A stretch of DNA of 64,000 bases from contig DVJD01000080.1 in the NCBI GenBank assembly GCA_018710785.1, positions 1 to 64,000 of the forward strand, written 5' to 3'. The notes under the pieces are model-generated. The model had not been told where the DNA came from. It searched no databases and saw only the letters and a list, made by a program, of their open reading frames with translations. Of this stretch, positions 34,581-44,064 are shown piece by piece. This DNA is from Candidatus Fimimorpha excrementavium (GTDB lineage Bacteria > Bacillota > Clostridia > Lachnospirales > Lachnospiraceae). Position 1 is the stretch's first letter. Every line of letters begins with the position of its first letter. The translations under genes and the position numbers were made by a program.

Positions 34581-35771
34581 ATGCTTACAGGAAAAACAGT
34601 GATACTTGGTGTGACAGGGAGCATCGCCGCGTATAAGATTGCCAATCTGGCCAGCGCGCTTCGAAAGCTTCATGCGGATGTCCATGTGCTGATGACGAAA
34701 AATGCCACCAATTTTATCAATCCGATCACATTTGAAACGCTGACGGATCATAAATGTCTGGTAGACACCTTTGACCGGAATTTTAATTATAATGTGGAAC
34801 ACGTATCCCTAGCCAAAAAAGCGGATGTGGTGATGGTGGCACCCGCCTCGGCGGATGTGATCGCCAAGATGGCCCATGGGATTGCCGATGATATGCTGAC
34901 CACCACAGTTTTGGCGTGCAAATGCAAAAAAATTGTCTCCCCGGCCATGAATACGCAGATGTTTGAAAATCCCATCACACAGGATAATCTGAAAATCCTG
35001 GAACACTATGGATTTGAGGTGATTCAGCCAGCGGTGGGAATGCTGGCCTGTAAGGATGTCGGCGCAGGGAAGATGCCGGAATGGGACGTGCTTTTGGATT
35101 ATATCATCAGGGAAACGGCATACGAAAAGGATATGGCCGGAAAGAAGGTGCTGGTGACGGCAGGACCCACCCAGGAGGCCATCGATCCGGTGCGGTATAT
35201 TACAAACCATTCCACGGGAAAGATGGGATATGCCATCGCGGAGGCAGCCAGCCTAAGAGGGGCTGAAGTAACATTGATTTCAGGACAGACAGCGATTCCG
35301 GTTCCCAGATTTGTGACATGTGTGCCGGTGGTGTCGGCCAAGGATATGTTCCGTGAGGTGATCGCGCGCGCGGATGAGGCGGATATCATCGTAAAGGCAG
35401 CGGCTGTGGCAGATTACAGACCCGTCCATGCCGCAGAGGAAAAGATTAAAAAGCAGGATGGGGATATGTCCATTGCGCTGGAACGCACGGACGATATTTT
35501 AAGTTATTTGGGAGAACACAAAAGGGAACACCAGTTTATCTGCGGATTTTCCATGGAAACCCAAGATATGCTGGAGAATTCCAGAAAGAAACTGGGAAAA
35601 AAGCATGTGGATATGATTGCCGCCAATAATCTGAAAGTAGAAGGAGCCGGCTTTGGCGTGGATACCAATGTACTTACGTTGATCACGAAAACATCGTGCA
35701 AAGAACTGGCCATGATGAGTAAAAAAGAAGCGGCCCACTGTCTTCTGAGTGAGATTCTGTCATATATGTGA
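34581..35771 (+). CDS. coaBC: Bifunctional phosphopantothenoylcysteine decarboxylase / phosphopantothenate-cysteine ligase
   Basis: This 396-residue enzyme catalyses two consecutive CoA steps. The N-terminal CoaC flavodoxin-like domain (about 1-180) has GVTGSIAAYK, the active-site His in NVEHVSL, and SPAMNTQMFENP. The CoaB domain (about 187-396) has VTAGPTQEAIDPVRYITNHSTGKMG and the KIKK and NDI-like ends. The gene is divergent from the pantothenate kinase pair, so three CoA-pathway genes share one intergenic region. Confidence 0.95.
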   Translation: MLTGKTVILGVTGSIAAYKIANLASALRKLHADVHVLMTKNATNFINPITFETLTDHKCLVDTFDRNFNYNVEHVSLAKKADVVMVAPASADVIAKMAHGIADDMLTTTVLACKCKKIVSPAMNTQMFENPITQDNLKILEHYGFEVIQPAVGMLACKDVGAGKMPEWDVLLDYIIRETAYEKDMAGKKVLVTAGPTQEAIDPVRYITNHSTGKMGYAIAEAASLRGAEVTLISGQTAIPVPRFVTCVPVVSAKDMFREVIARADEADIIVKAAAVADYRPVHAAEEKIKKQDGDMSIALERTDDILSYLGEHKREHQFICGFSMETQDMLENSRKKLGKKHVDMIAANNLKVEGAGFGVDTNVLTLITKTSCKELAMMSKKEAAHCLLSEILSYM

Positions 35772-35842
35772 GGAAATGGGCCGGAAGCAATTATAAAGAG
35801 TTTCTAAAAAGTAGGAAAGATTTATGAAAAGGGGAAAGTTGC

Positions 35843-35906
35843 TTGACTTTTCTCTTTTTTTTTATTATACTCCAAAACATTAGCCGACTAATTATTAGCC
35901 GACTAA
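35843..35906 (+). promoter_or_regulatory. Promoter and tandem operator of the marR-ABC exporter operon
   Basis: TTGACT (35843-35848) and TATACT (35866-35871) have a 17-base spacer. Just downstream TTAGCCGACTAA occurs twice (35880-35891 and 35895-35906), spaced 15 bases start to start. Each copy is a near-palindrome (TTAG..CTAA), as expected for MarR-dimer sites blocking transcription. Confidence 0.8.
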
Positions 35907-35926
35907 CGAAAAGGGAGTGAAAAATC

Positions 35927-36391
35927 ATGGAAGGAAAAAAGAATACGGCCCAATGTTTCCTGATGGATCTTTCCAAGACCTACTTTTCCAAGCTGTTTGT
36001 TCAGGCCAGTCACTATGGACTTCATCCGGGACAAATCCCGATTCTGGGAATTCTGAATAAACACGACGGCATCAGCCAGAGGGAATTGGCGAAAATGTTG
36101 GGGGTTAAGCCATCGACAGTGACGATTTCCATTCACCGCCTTGGAAAGAACGATTTGGTGGAATGCAGGCCGGATGGAAAGGACAGGAGAAAAAGCTGTC
36201 TGTATCTGACGGAAGCGGGAAAGCGTTTCAGTCGGAAGATGAATGAAATACTGGAAATGAATGAAACGTTTATTTTGAAGGGATTTTCAGAATCAGAAAC
36301 CAAATGTCTGAACGATTTTGTGAAGCGAATCATTCATAATATAGGAGAAATTCCGGAAATCATTCCGGAAGATGATGAGACAAAGCGATGA
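35927..36391 (+). CDS. MarR family transcriptional regulator
   Basis: This 154-residue winged-helix protein has helix-turn-helix GISQRELAKMLGVKPSTVTISIHRL and wing DGKDRRKSCLYLT. It is the first gene of an operon with two ABC exporter half-transporters. Two tandem near-palindromes directly follow its promoter and are likely its operators. Family logic gives a repressor relieved by an exported drug or metabolite. AAAGGGAG precedes the ATG. Confidence 0.92.
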   Translation: MEGKKNTAQCFLMDLSKTYFSKLFVQASHYGLHPGQIPILGILNKHDGISQRELAKMLGVKPSTVTISIHRLGKNDLVECRPDGKDRRKSCLYLTEAGKRFSRKMNEILEMNETFILKGFSESETKCLNDFVKRIIHNIGEIPEIIPEDDETKR

Positions 36392-36417
36392 ATGCAGAAT
36401 GAAGGAGGATTTTACAC

Positions 36418-38538
36418 ATGCTGAAAATGTTTAAAAGGCTCAAAAGCAGTGCAGGTTATATTTTATTGATATTTGCGCTTTTGTTTTTGCAGGCCTACTG
36501 CGATTTATCATTGCCATCCTACACATCCAATATTGTCGATGTCGGTATCCAGCAGAAGGGAATCGAAGACGGTGTGCCGGATAAAATCCGGGAAAGCAGT
36601 CTGGCCATGCTGGAAATTTTCATGGATGAGGGGGAAAGAGAGAAGGTAGATGCTGCCTATACCAAAAACGGTGATATTTATGAGAAAAACCGCATTTCAT
36701 CGGAGGAGCGGGAAGAGCTGAATGATATATTCAGCGTTCCCATGATGATTGCCATGCAGGCAGAGGAAAATGGTGTGACGGCCGAGATGATTCAAAATAT
36801 GCCGCAGGAACAGCTGGAAGCCGTGGCGGCACAGATGGATGAGGCAAAGGCACAGATTGAAGCCATGCCGGAGAGTATCATCACCCAGAGCGCCGTTGCC
36901 TATGTTCAGCAGGAGTATGCGGCCATGGGAGAGGATGTGGATTCCATCCAAATGACCTATGTGCTGATATCCGGCGTGAAGATGCTTGGAATGGCGCTTC
37001 TGATCATGGTATGCGCGGTATCCGTAACCTTTTTGTCCAGCCGCCTGGCGGCAAAGCTGGGCCATGATTTGAGAAATCAGGTTTATAGGAAAGTGATTTC
37101 TTTTTCCAATAGTGAGATGGATCAATTTTCTACGGCCTCGTTGATTACAAGAAGTACCAACGATATCCAACAGGTACAGATGATGTTTGCCATGCTGTTT
37201 CGTATTGTGCTGTATGCACCGATTCTTGGGATCGGCGGTGTTTTAAAAGTCATGGAGACCGATTCTTCCATGACATGGATTCTGGCAGTGGCAGTGGGCC
37301 TGATTCTTGCCCTGGTTCTCATTCTTATGATCATCGCCATGCCGAAATTCAACAAACTGCAGACACTGATTGACCGGCTCAACCTGGTATCCAGAGAAAT
37401 CCTCACAGGAATACCGGTGATCCGCGCATTTTCCAGAGAAAAACACGAGGAAGACCGATTCGAAGTGGCAAACAGACGTCTGATGAAGACGAATTTATTT
37501 GTCAACCGTGTCATGACGGTCATGATGCCGCTTATGATGTTGATCATGAACGGTATCACGGTGCTGATTGTCTACAGTGGTTCCCATGCCGTGGATCAGG
37601 GACAGATTCAGGTGGGTTCCATGATGGCGTTTATCCAGTATACCATGCAGATCATCATGTCCTTCCTGATGATTACCATGCTGTCTGTCATGCTGCCAAG
37701 AGCTGAGGTATCTGCAAAACGTATTAACGAAGTGCTTTCCACAAAAGAACAGATCGAAAATCCGAAGCAGCCGCTTCATATTTGTCCAGAAGTGGGGACC
37801 GTAGAGTTCCAGGATGTCACGTTTTCTTATCCGGGAGCAGAAGAAAATGTACTTTCGCATATTTCTTTCAAGGCACAAAAAGGAGAGACTGTGGCTTTTA
37901 TCGGAAGCACTGGAAGCGGAAAGAGTACGCTGGTTAACCTGATTCCCAGATTGTTCGATGTAACTTCAGGCAAGGTTTTGGTGGACGGTGTGGATGTCAG
38001 AGAAATGGATATTCACGAATTGAGGGATAAGATTGGATTTGTACCTCAGAAAGGTGTGCTGTTCTCCGGGACAATCGCTTCCAACATTTGCTATGGTGCA
38101 AAAGACGCTTCTCAGGAGGATATGAAACGGGCGGCTAGAATCGCCCAGGCAGAAGATTTTATTGAGGAAAAAGAAGATCAATACGAGGATCCGATCGCCC
38201 AAGGAGGCAGCAATGTATCAGGCGGTCAAAAGCAGCGTCTTTCTATTGCGCGTGCCATCGCCAAAAATCCGGAAATCTTCATTTTTGATGACAGTTTCTC
38301 CGCATTGGATTTTAAGACGGATCTGGCACTTCGTCAGGCATTGAAGCGGGAGACGAAAAATGCCACCACCTTGATTGTCGCACAGAGAATCAGCACAATT
38401 ATTCATGCAGATAAAATTCTTGTATTGGATGAAGGGGAAGTGGCCGGTATGGGTACCCACAAAGAACTGCTTCAAACCTGTCCGGTATATCAGCAGATTG
38501 CCAAATCTCAGTTGTCAGAGGAGGAGTTAGACGTATGA
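36418..38538 (+). CDS. Heterodimeric ABC exporter half-transporter, degenerate-Walker-B subunit
   Basis: This 706-residue protein has a six-helix exporter domain and a nucleotide-binding domain. An acidic extracytoplasmic insert of about 130 residues (about 45-180) splits the first two helices. Walker A is GSTGSGKST and the signature is canonical (VSGGQKQ). The Walker B end is FDDS (about 622-625), so the catalytic Glu is replaced by Asp. It pairs with the next gene, whose Walker B is intact but whose signature is degenerate. This is the classical asymmetry of TM287/288- and BmrCD-type multidrug exporters. Confidence 0.93.
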   Translation: MLKMFKRLKSSAGYILLIFALLFLQAYCDLSLPSYTSNIVDVGIQQKGIEDGVPDKIRESSLAMLEIFMDEGEREKVDAAYTKNGDIYEKNRISSEEREELNDIFSVPMMIAMQAEENGVTAEMIQNMPQEQLEAVAAQMDEAKAQIEAMPESIITQSAVAYVQQEYAAMGEDVDSIQMTYVLISGVKMLGMALLIMVCAVSVTFLSSRLAAKLGHDLRNQVYRKVISFSNSEMDQFSTASLITRSTNDIQQVQMMFAMLFRIVLYAPILGIGGVLKVMETDSSMTWILAVAVGLILALVLILMIIAMPKFNKLQTLIDRLNLVSREILTGIPVIRAFSREKHEEDRFEVANRRLMKTNLFVNRVMTVMMPLMMLIMNGITVLIVYSGSHAVDQGQIQVGSMMAFIQYTMQIIMSFLMITMLSVMLPRAEVSAKRINEVLSTKEQIENPKQPLHICPEVGTVEFQDVTFSYPGAEENVLSHISFKAQKGETVAFIGSTGSGKSTLVNLIPRLFDVTSGKVLVDGVDVREMDIHELRDKIGFVPQKGVLFSGTIASNICYGAKDASQEDMKRAARIAQAEDFIEEKEDQYEDPIAQGGSNVSGGQKQRLSIARAIAKNPEIFIFDDSFSALDFKTDLALRQALKRETKNATTLIVAQRISTIIHADKILVLDEGEVAGMGTHKELLQTCPVYQQIAKSQLSEEELDV

Positions 38539-40370
38539 GTCAGAGAAAAACAAGTATGCGAGGTCCCATGGGAGCTGGCAGGATGGGAGCCGGGGAAAAA
38601 GCGAAAGATTTTAAAGAAGCCATAAAAAAGATGGCAATGTATATGCTCCGCTATAAGTTCCGTTTGCTTATCATGCTCATCTGTGCCATCGCCGGTACAA
38701 CATTTACCATCATAGGACCAAAGATTCTCGGAAAGGCGACTACAGAGCTGTTCAATGGACTTGTGGCCAAGATCAATGGAAGCGGCGGCATTAATTTCGG
38801 CCGCATCGGTGAAATTCTGATTTTTCTGCTCTGTCTTTATGCGGTAAGCGCTGTGTTTTCTTTAATTCAGGGATTTATTATGACAGGAATTTCCAACGAT
38901 GTCAGCTATAATCTGCGTCGGGACATTTCCAAAAAATTTAACCGGCTGCCGATGAAATATTATGAAAGCCAGACATATGGAGAAATTTTATCCCGTGTAA
39001 CGAATGACGTGGATATGCTGCAGCAGGGGCTGAACCAGAGCATCACCCAATTAATCACGTCTGTCACAACCCTGATCGGTGTGTTTATCATGATGTTGTC
39101 CATTAATATCTGGATGACGCTGGTGGCTTTGCTTATCCTTCCGTTTTCCATGCTCATCATTACAAATGTGATGAAGCATTCTCAAAAGTATTTCCAGCAG
39201 CAGCAGGCTTATTTGGGAGATGTCAATGGCCAGGTGGAAGAAATCTATTCCGGCCACAATGTGGTAAAGCTGTTCAATAAAGAAGAAGATGTCATCCGTA
39301 CCTTTGAGGAGTCCAATAAGCATCTTTATGAGTCCGCATGGAAGTCCCAGTTTTTCTCCGGGATGATGATGCCTGTCATGCAGTTTGTGGGAAATTTAGG
39401 ATACGTTATTGTAGCGCTTTTGGGAGGGTATTTCAGTATAAAGCGGGTAATTGAAGTCGGAGATATTCAGTCCTTTTTCCAGTACATTCGAAATTTTACC
39501 CAGCCGATTCAGCAGATTGCACAGGTCACCAATATGCTTCAGATGTCTGCTGCGGCCTCTGAGCGTGTATTTGAATTCTTAGATGAAGAAGAAGAGGAAC
39601 AAACCGTGGAACATCCGGTTTCCATTGAAGGAAAAGAAGGAAATGTCACATTCGAGCATGTGTCTTTTGGATACGATCCGGAAAAGATTATTATCCATGA
39701 TTTTTCAGAAGAGGTGAAATCCGGACAGAAGATCGCCATCGTGGGTCCGACGGGAGCCGGAAAAACTACCATGGTAAAATTGCTGATGCGTTTCTACGAT
39801 GTAACCAGCGGTTCCATAAAAGTCGACGGTTACGATATCAAAGATTACAATCGAAGCGAGCTCAGAGAAATGTTTGGAATGGTTCTTCAGGATACGTGGC
39901 TGTTCAATGGAACCATTATGGAAAATATCCGCTATGGCCGTCTGGATGCTACTGATGAAGAAGTCATCGCGGCTGCCAAGGCAGCCCATGCCCATCGCTT
40001 TATCATGGCACAGTCCGATGGATATCAGACCGTCCTGAATGAAGAAACAAATAATATTTCCCAGGGGCAGAAGCAGCTTTTGACCATCGCAAGAGCCATT
40101 TTGGCTGATAATAAGATTCTGATCCTGGACGAGGCCACATCCTCAGTGGATACAAGGACAGAGATTCAGATTCAGAAGGCCATGGATAATCTGATGCGCG
40201 GCCGTACCAGCTTCGTCATTGCCCACCGCCTTTCCACCATCAAAGACGCCGATGTGATCTTGGTTATGAAGGACGGGGATATCATCGAGCAGGGGGACCA
40301 TGAAACCTTGATGGCACAGAATGGATTTTACGCCGCGCTCTATAATAGCCAGTTTGACAAAGTGGGTTGA
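38535..40370 (+). CDS. Heterodimeric ABC exporter half-transporter, catalytic subunit
   Basis: This 611-residue half-transporter has a six-helix domain and a nucleotide-binding domain with Walker A GPTGAGKTT, Walker B ILDEATSSVD (catalytic Glu present) and switch His in IAHRLST. Its signature reads ISQGQKQ instead of SGGQ. The working ATP site would combine its Walker motifs with the SGGQ of the partner. A basic N-terminus of about 30 residues precedes helix one. The start overlaps the partner's stop by 4 bases. Confidence 0.93.
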   Translation: MSQRKTSMRGPMGAGRMGAGEKAKDFKEAIKKMAMYMLRYKFRLLIMLICAIAGTTFTIIGPKILGKATTELFNGLVAKINGSGGINFGRIGEILIFLLCLYAVSAVFSLIQGFIMTGISNDVSYNLRRDISKKFNRLPMKYYESQTYGEILSRVTNDVDMLQQGLNQSITQLITSVTTLIGVFIMMLSINIWMTLVALLILPFSMLIITNVMKHSQKYFQQQQAYLGDVNGQVEEIYSGHNVVKLFNKEEDVIRTFEESNKHLYESAWKSQFFSGMMMPVMQFVGNLGYVIVALLGGYFSIKRVIEVGDIQSFFQYIRNFTQPIQQIAQVTNMLQMSAAASERVFEFLDEEEEEQTVEHPVSIEGKEGNVTFEHVSFGYDPEKIIIHDFSEEVKSGQKIAIVGPTGAGKTTMVKLLMRFYDVTSGSIKVDGYDIKDYNRSELREMFGMVLQDTWLFNGTIMENIRYGRLDATDEEVIAAAKAAHAHRFIMAQSDGYQTVLNEETNNISQGQKQLLTIARAILADNKILILDEATSSVDTRTEIQIQKAMDNLMRGRTSFVIAHRLSTIKDADVILVMKDGDIIEQGDHETLMAQNGFYAALYNSQFDKVG

Positions 40371-40430
40371 TCTATCGCTGCCGCTGTGAAACTCATCCAT
40401 GCGTTTTCCGTTGCAAAAAAAATTATTTTC

Positions 40431-40459
40431 TTGGCAGAAAACTGAAAAAATGTTATGCT
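40431..40459 (+). promoter_or_regulatory. Promoter of the beta-galactosidase gene
   Basis: TTGGCA (40431-40436) and TATGCT (40454-40459) have a 17-base spacer, about 130 bases before the start codon. The 218-base gap holds no gene, clear terminator or cre site that I can recognise. Confidence 0.65.
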
Positions 40460-40588
40460 GATATAAAGGGGCTCAAAGCGGAACTTCCGCGGTCTGTGGT
40501 ATGGAAAAGCGAGGGGCTTTGTGAATGTAGGAAAAACGCAGGAACGCAGCGTCTGTCCGTTTGGATGTGGCTGCAGATTGGAGGAGTT

Positions 40589-43500
40589 ATGCAGTTTGAT
40601 GTAACCAATGGAAAACAGCCGTATAGCAATGACTGGTTTCGAAACAGCCAGGTGACGCATACGGGAAAGGAAGCCTATCATACCATGTTTCAGGCATACC
40701 CGTCATTGGAAACGGCGAAGAAAGAAGAGACTCCTTGGGAGTATTTTCTGGACGGCGAATGGAAATTTTTTTACAGCCGAAACATCAGAATGGAAATCGG
40801 AGAAATGATAAAAGAGACGTTTTCGGATGAAGCCTGGAAGACGATTCCGGTTCCGTCCTGCTGGCAGGATCGGGAAATCCGGGCGGAAGATCCCCTTTAC
40901 GTCAATATCAAAACGCCGTTTTATGAAAAGAAAAGCGATATTTGTCCGCCTCATGTGCCAGATCAGGCAAACAGCATGGGAATATACCGCAGGCGGTTTT
41001 CTGTGCCCAAGGCATTTGAGGGGCGCCATACGATGCTTTTCATGGAAGGTGTGGAGAGCGCGGTCAATATATGGGTCAACGGATATTTTGTGGGATTTTC
41101 CCAGGGAAGTTTTTCACCGGTGGAGTTTGAGATTACACAGTATCTGCATGAGGGGGAAAATCTGCTTTGCTGTCAGGTGTACCGCTATAGTGCTGCGTCT
41201 TTTTTGGAAGATCAGGATATGTGGAGGCTGGCGGGGATTTTCAGAAGCGTCCGTCTGATTTCCAGACCGGATGTGGGGCTGTTTGATTTTCAGATTCAGA
41301 CGGAGCTGGATGAAAAATATCAGGATGCCAATTTGAAAATCATGGCAGTAATCCGAAATCGGTCCGGCAAAATGCAGGAAGCACACCGACTGAAAGCCTG
41401 CCTGGAAGCGCCGGATGGAACGTTGCTGGAGGGAGCGGAAGCAGAAGGCTTCACCGGCATGGAAAATCCGGACTGGCCGGCCAATTCCTGGAGAGGAATG
41501 CCCGCATTTGAGAAACCGATTTTTGCCAACAGCATTCGAAGCGTTTATTTGAATATACCGGTGGCGGCCCCCGAAAAGTGGACGGCAGAGACCCCTGTTT
41601 TATACCATATCCGTCTCACGCTCATGACGGAGGATGGAACGGTCACGGAGGTCATCCGCTGGCCGGTGGGATTCCGCAAAATCGAGGTCAAAGACGGAAA
41701 AATCTGTGTCAATGGCAGACATGTGATTATAAAAGGAGTCAATTACCATGAATTCAGCCCACGGGGGCTTCGGGCGATTACAAAAGAGGAGATGGAACGG
41801 GATATTTGCATGATGAAGCAGAACCACATCAATTCTGTCCGCTGTGCCCATTATCCTCACAGCAGATGCTTTTATGAACTCTGTGACCGGTATGGGCTTT
41901 ATGTGATGGATGAGGCAGATATGGAGAGTCATGATATCTCCTATAAGGACGATGTCCTTCCGGGAAATGATATGCGCTATACCAATGCCTGCCTGGACCG
42001 AATCTCAGCCATGGTTCTGACGAATCAGAATTATCCAAGCGTAGTGATCTGGTCTTTGGGCAATGAGATGGGATACGGAAAGAACGTGGCGTTTATGGCA
42101 GCCTACTGCCGGTCCATGGATGGAACGAGACTGATTCATAAGCGTCAGATGAGCGTGGTGGCAGATATGGACAGTGATACGTATCCCAGCGTAGAATGGG
42201 TGAAAAAGCGGGCTGCCCAGAATCCGGGGAAGCCATTTTTAATGAACGAATATGCCCATGCTATGGGAAATGCCATGGGCAATTTGAAGGAATATCAGGA
42301 TGCGGTCCGCAGTTACCCGGCCCTGGCCGGAGGCTATATCTGGGAATGGTGCGACCACGGGATTCTGGACAAAAATGAAAATGGGACACCGATTTTTGCC
42401 TACGGGTCCGATTATCCGGCTGCCTATCAGGATGAAAATTTCTGCATCGACGGCGTGGTGCTTCCGGACAGAAGGGAGACGGCAAAGTTGGCAGAGGTGA
42501 ACGCTGTATACCGCTGGATTCGAGCAGAGGTATTAAACCGGGATACCGGCTGGATCCGTGTTTTCAATGAATACAGCCATGTAAGTCTCAGCGGACTGGC
42601 ATTGGAGTGGAGCCTGGAGAAAAACGGCCGTGTCATAAAAAGGGGCAGAAGAGAGGATTTGTGTGCAGAAGCCGGAGCGTTCGAAGATATTCTTTTGGAT
42701 TTGAACCTTTATGGCCTGTCAGGCAGGGAAGAGGGGCAGGAAGATGGATCCGGCGTATATCTTTTGAATCTGAACTTTGTCTTAAAGGAAAAAGCCCTGT
42801 GGGCGCCGGAAGGATTTGCGGATACCTGGATTCAATTGGAACTGGGCCAGAGTCCCTGTGCACAAAGAATCTTCGGCATGACGGAAAAGACTGTGCCAAA
42901 AGCGCAGCCAGAGGCCGGTGTGCTGACGGTGAGCGAGGACGCGCAGCGGATTATTTTTGAAAGTAATCAGATGATGGCAGAGATTTCAAAGAAAACCGGA
43001 TTCCTTTCCAGATTGGAATATGCATATAAGGATGGAAACGGGAAGAAGCAGAGCATAGTGGGGGAAAGTGAGATTCCTGCCATGGGTCTGCAGACCTTTC
43101 GGGCCCCGACGGATAATGACAGCCACAGCCTTTCCGGCATAGAGGAAAAAGGCTGGATTTCTCTGGGGCTTAATCGGATGGAGCATACGCTGAATACCTG
43201 TGCGGTCACAGACCAGTCACAGGAGAGGTGTACCGTCAAGATCCATCATACATACCGCTGTCTGCAGAAGGCAGATACTGGATTTCATCATTATGTAATC
43301 ACCCGTGTCTGGGCCGATGGCCATATTTCTGTCGAACAGTTTGTGCAGCCGTTTGGAGAGATGGGGATCATACCGCGGGTGGGTGTCCGTATTCCTGTGA
43401 ATCCCAATCTTTCTAAGGTAGATTATTTTGGTCTGGGACCGAAAGAAAATTATCCGGACCGGTGTACAGGAGCTTACCTGGGGCGATTCCGGAGTACGGT

Positions 43501-43996
43501 GGATGAACAGGCAGAACCGTATATCCGTCCCCAGGAAAACGGCAGCCGCGGCCGGGTGACGTATGCGGCGCTGACGGATTTGGAAGGAACTGGACTTCTG
43601 GTGACGGGGGACCGGCCGTTTGCCTTTTCGGCCCTGCCCTATTCGGCGGAGCAGCTGAGCAGAGTGAGACATGAAAGTGAACTGGAGCGCGAGGAGACTG
43701 TGATACTGTCGGTGGATTGGAAACGGAATGGCCTTGGAAACAGCAGCTGCGGAACCGATGTATTGGAAGAGTACCGGCTGTATCCCACGGAGAGCCGGTT
43801 TGTGATGGAACTGATGCCGTACGACAGTTTGGAAGATCCGTTTACGAAATCCGTATGCCGGATGGAAGCCGGGGAGGTGGATCAGTACTTCTCCATTGAT
43901 CATACCATTTCCCTTCATCCGGAACAGGAAAAGGGGCGGGCTCCTTTTGATCCCAGTGATTTTATTGAACGGCTGAAAGCCGGATTTAAACAGTGA
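40589..43996 (+). CDS. Beta-galactosidase, glycoside hydrolase family 2 (LacZ type)
   Basis: This 1135-residue enzyme hydrolyses beta-galactosides. It has an N-terminal jelly-roll (SCWQ, YRRRFSVP), Ig-like domains, then a TIM barrel with acid/base Glu493 in LGNEMGYG and nucleophile Glu554 in MNEYAHAMGN, and a C-terminal Bgal_small domain (APTDNDS, GLGPKENYPDR). It is about 110 residues longer than E. coli LacZ. No signal peptide is present, so it is cytoplasmic. GGAGGAG lies 4 bases from the ATG. There is no adjacent permease or regulator gene, which is unusual for a sugar-catabolic enzyme. Confidence 0.93.
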   Translation: MQFDVTNGKQPYSNDWFRNSQVTHTGKEAYHTMFQAYPSLETAKKEETPWEYFLDGEWKFFYSRNIRMEIGEMIKETFSDEAWKTIPVPSCWQDREIRAEDPLYVNIKTPFYEKKSDICPPHVPDQANSMGIYRRRFSVPKAFEGRHTMLFMEGVESAVNIWVNGYFVGFSQGSFSPVEFEITQYLHEGENLLCCQVYRYSAASFLEDQDMWRLAGIFRSVRLISRPDVGLFDFQIQTELDEKYQDANLKIMAVIRNRSGKMQEAHRLKACLEAPDGTLLEGAEAEGFTGMENPDWPANSWRGMPAFEKPIFANSIRSVYLNIPVAAPEKWTAETPVLYHIRLTLMTEDGTVTEVIRWPVGFRKIEVKDGKICVNGRHVIIKGVNYHEFSPRGLRAITKEEMERDICMMKQNHINSVRCAHYPHSRCFYELCDRYGLYVMDEADMESHDISYKDDVLPGNDMRYTNACLDRISAMVLTNQNYPSVVIWSLGNEMGYGKNVAFMAAYCRSMDGTRLIHKRQMSVVADMDSDTYPSVEWVKKRAAQNPGKPFLMNEYAHAMGNAMGNLKEYQDAVRSYPALAGGYIWEWCDHGILDKNENGTPIFAYGSDYPAAYQDENFCIDGVVLPDRRETAKLAEVNAVYRWIRAEVLNRDTGWIRVFNEYSHVSLSGLALEWSLEKNGRVIKRGRREDLCAEAGAFEDILLDLNLYGLSGREEGQEDGSGVYLLNLNFVLKEKALWAPEGFADTWIQLELGQSPCAQRIFGMTEKTVPKAQPEAGVLTVSEDAQRIIFESNQMMAEISKKTGFLSRLEYAYKDGNGKKQSIVGESEIPAMGLQTFRAPTDNDSHSLSGIEEKGWISLGLNRMEHTLNTCAVTDQSQERCTVKIHHTYRCLQKADTGFHHYVITRVWADGHISVEQFVQPFGEMGIIPRVGVRIPVNPNLSKVDYFGLGPKENYPDRCTGAYLGRFRSTVDEQAEPYIRPQENGSRGRVTYAALTDLEGTGLLVTGDRPFAFSALPYSAEQLSRVRHESELEREETVILSVDWKRNGLGNSSCGTDVLEEYRLYPTESRFVMELMPYDSLEDPFTKSVCRMEAGEVDQYFSIDHTISLHPEQEKGRAPFDPSDFIERLKAGFKQ

Positions 43997-44000
43997 TAGG

Positions 44001-44048
44001 AAAAAGCCGCAGAACCGATGGGAATCCCATTTGTTCTGCGGCTTTTTT
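44001..44048. terminator. Bidirectional terminator between lacZ-type gene and argG
   Basis: AAAAAGCCGCAGAAC (44001-44015) pairs with GTTCTGCGGCTTTTT (44033-44047), with an inner ATGGG/CCCAT hairpin. A/T tracts on both sides fit use in both directions. Confidence 0.93.
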
Positions 44049-44064
44049 CTATTTGCTGAGAGGC

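Noticed and set aside
36418-40370. Two independent homodimeric exporters
   Set aside because: The complementary defects (Walker B Asp in one, degenerate signature in the other) and the 4-base overlap show a heterodimer.
40371-40588. Extended N-terminus of the beta-galactosidase back to 40367
   Set aside because: That stretch overlaps the end of the ABC exporter gene, includes the promoter at 40431-40459 and is Cys/Arg-rich without homology to GH2 proteins.
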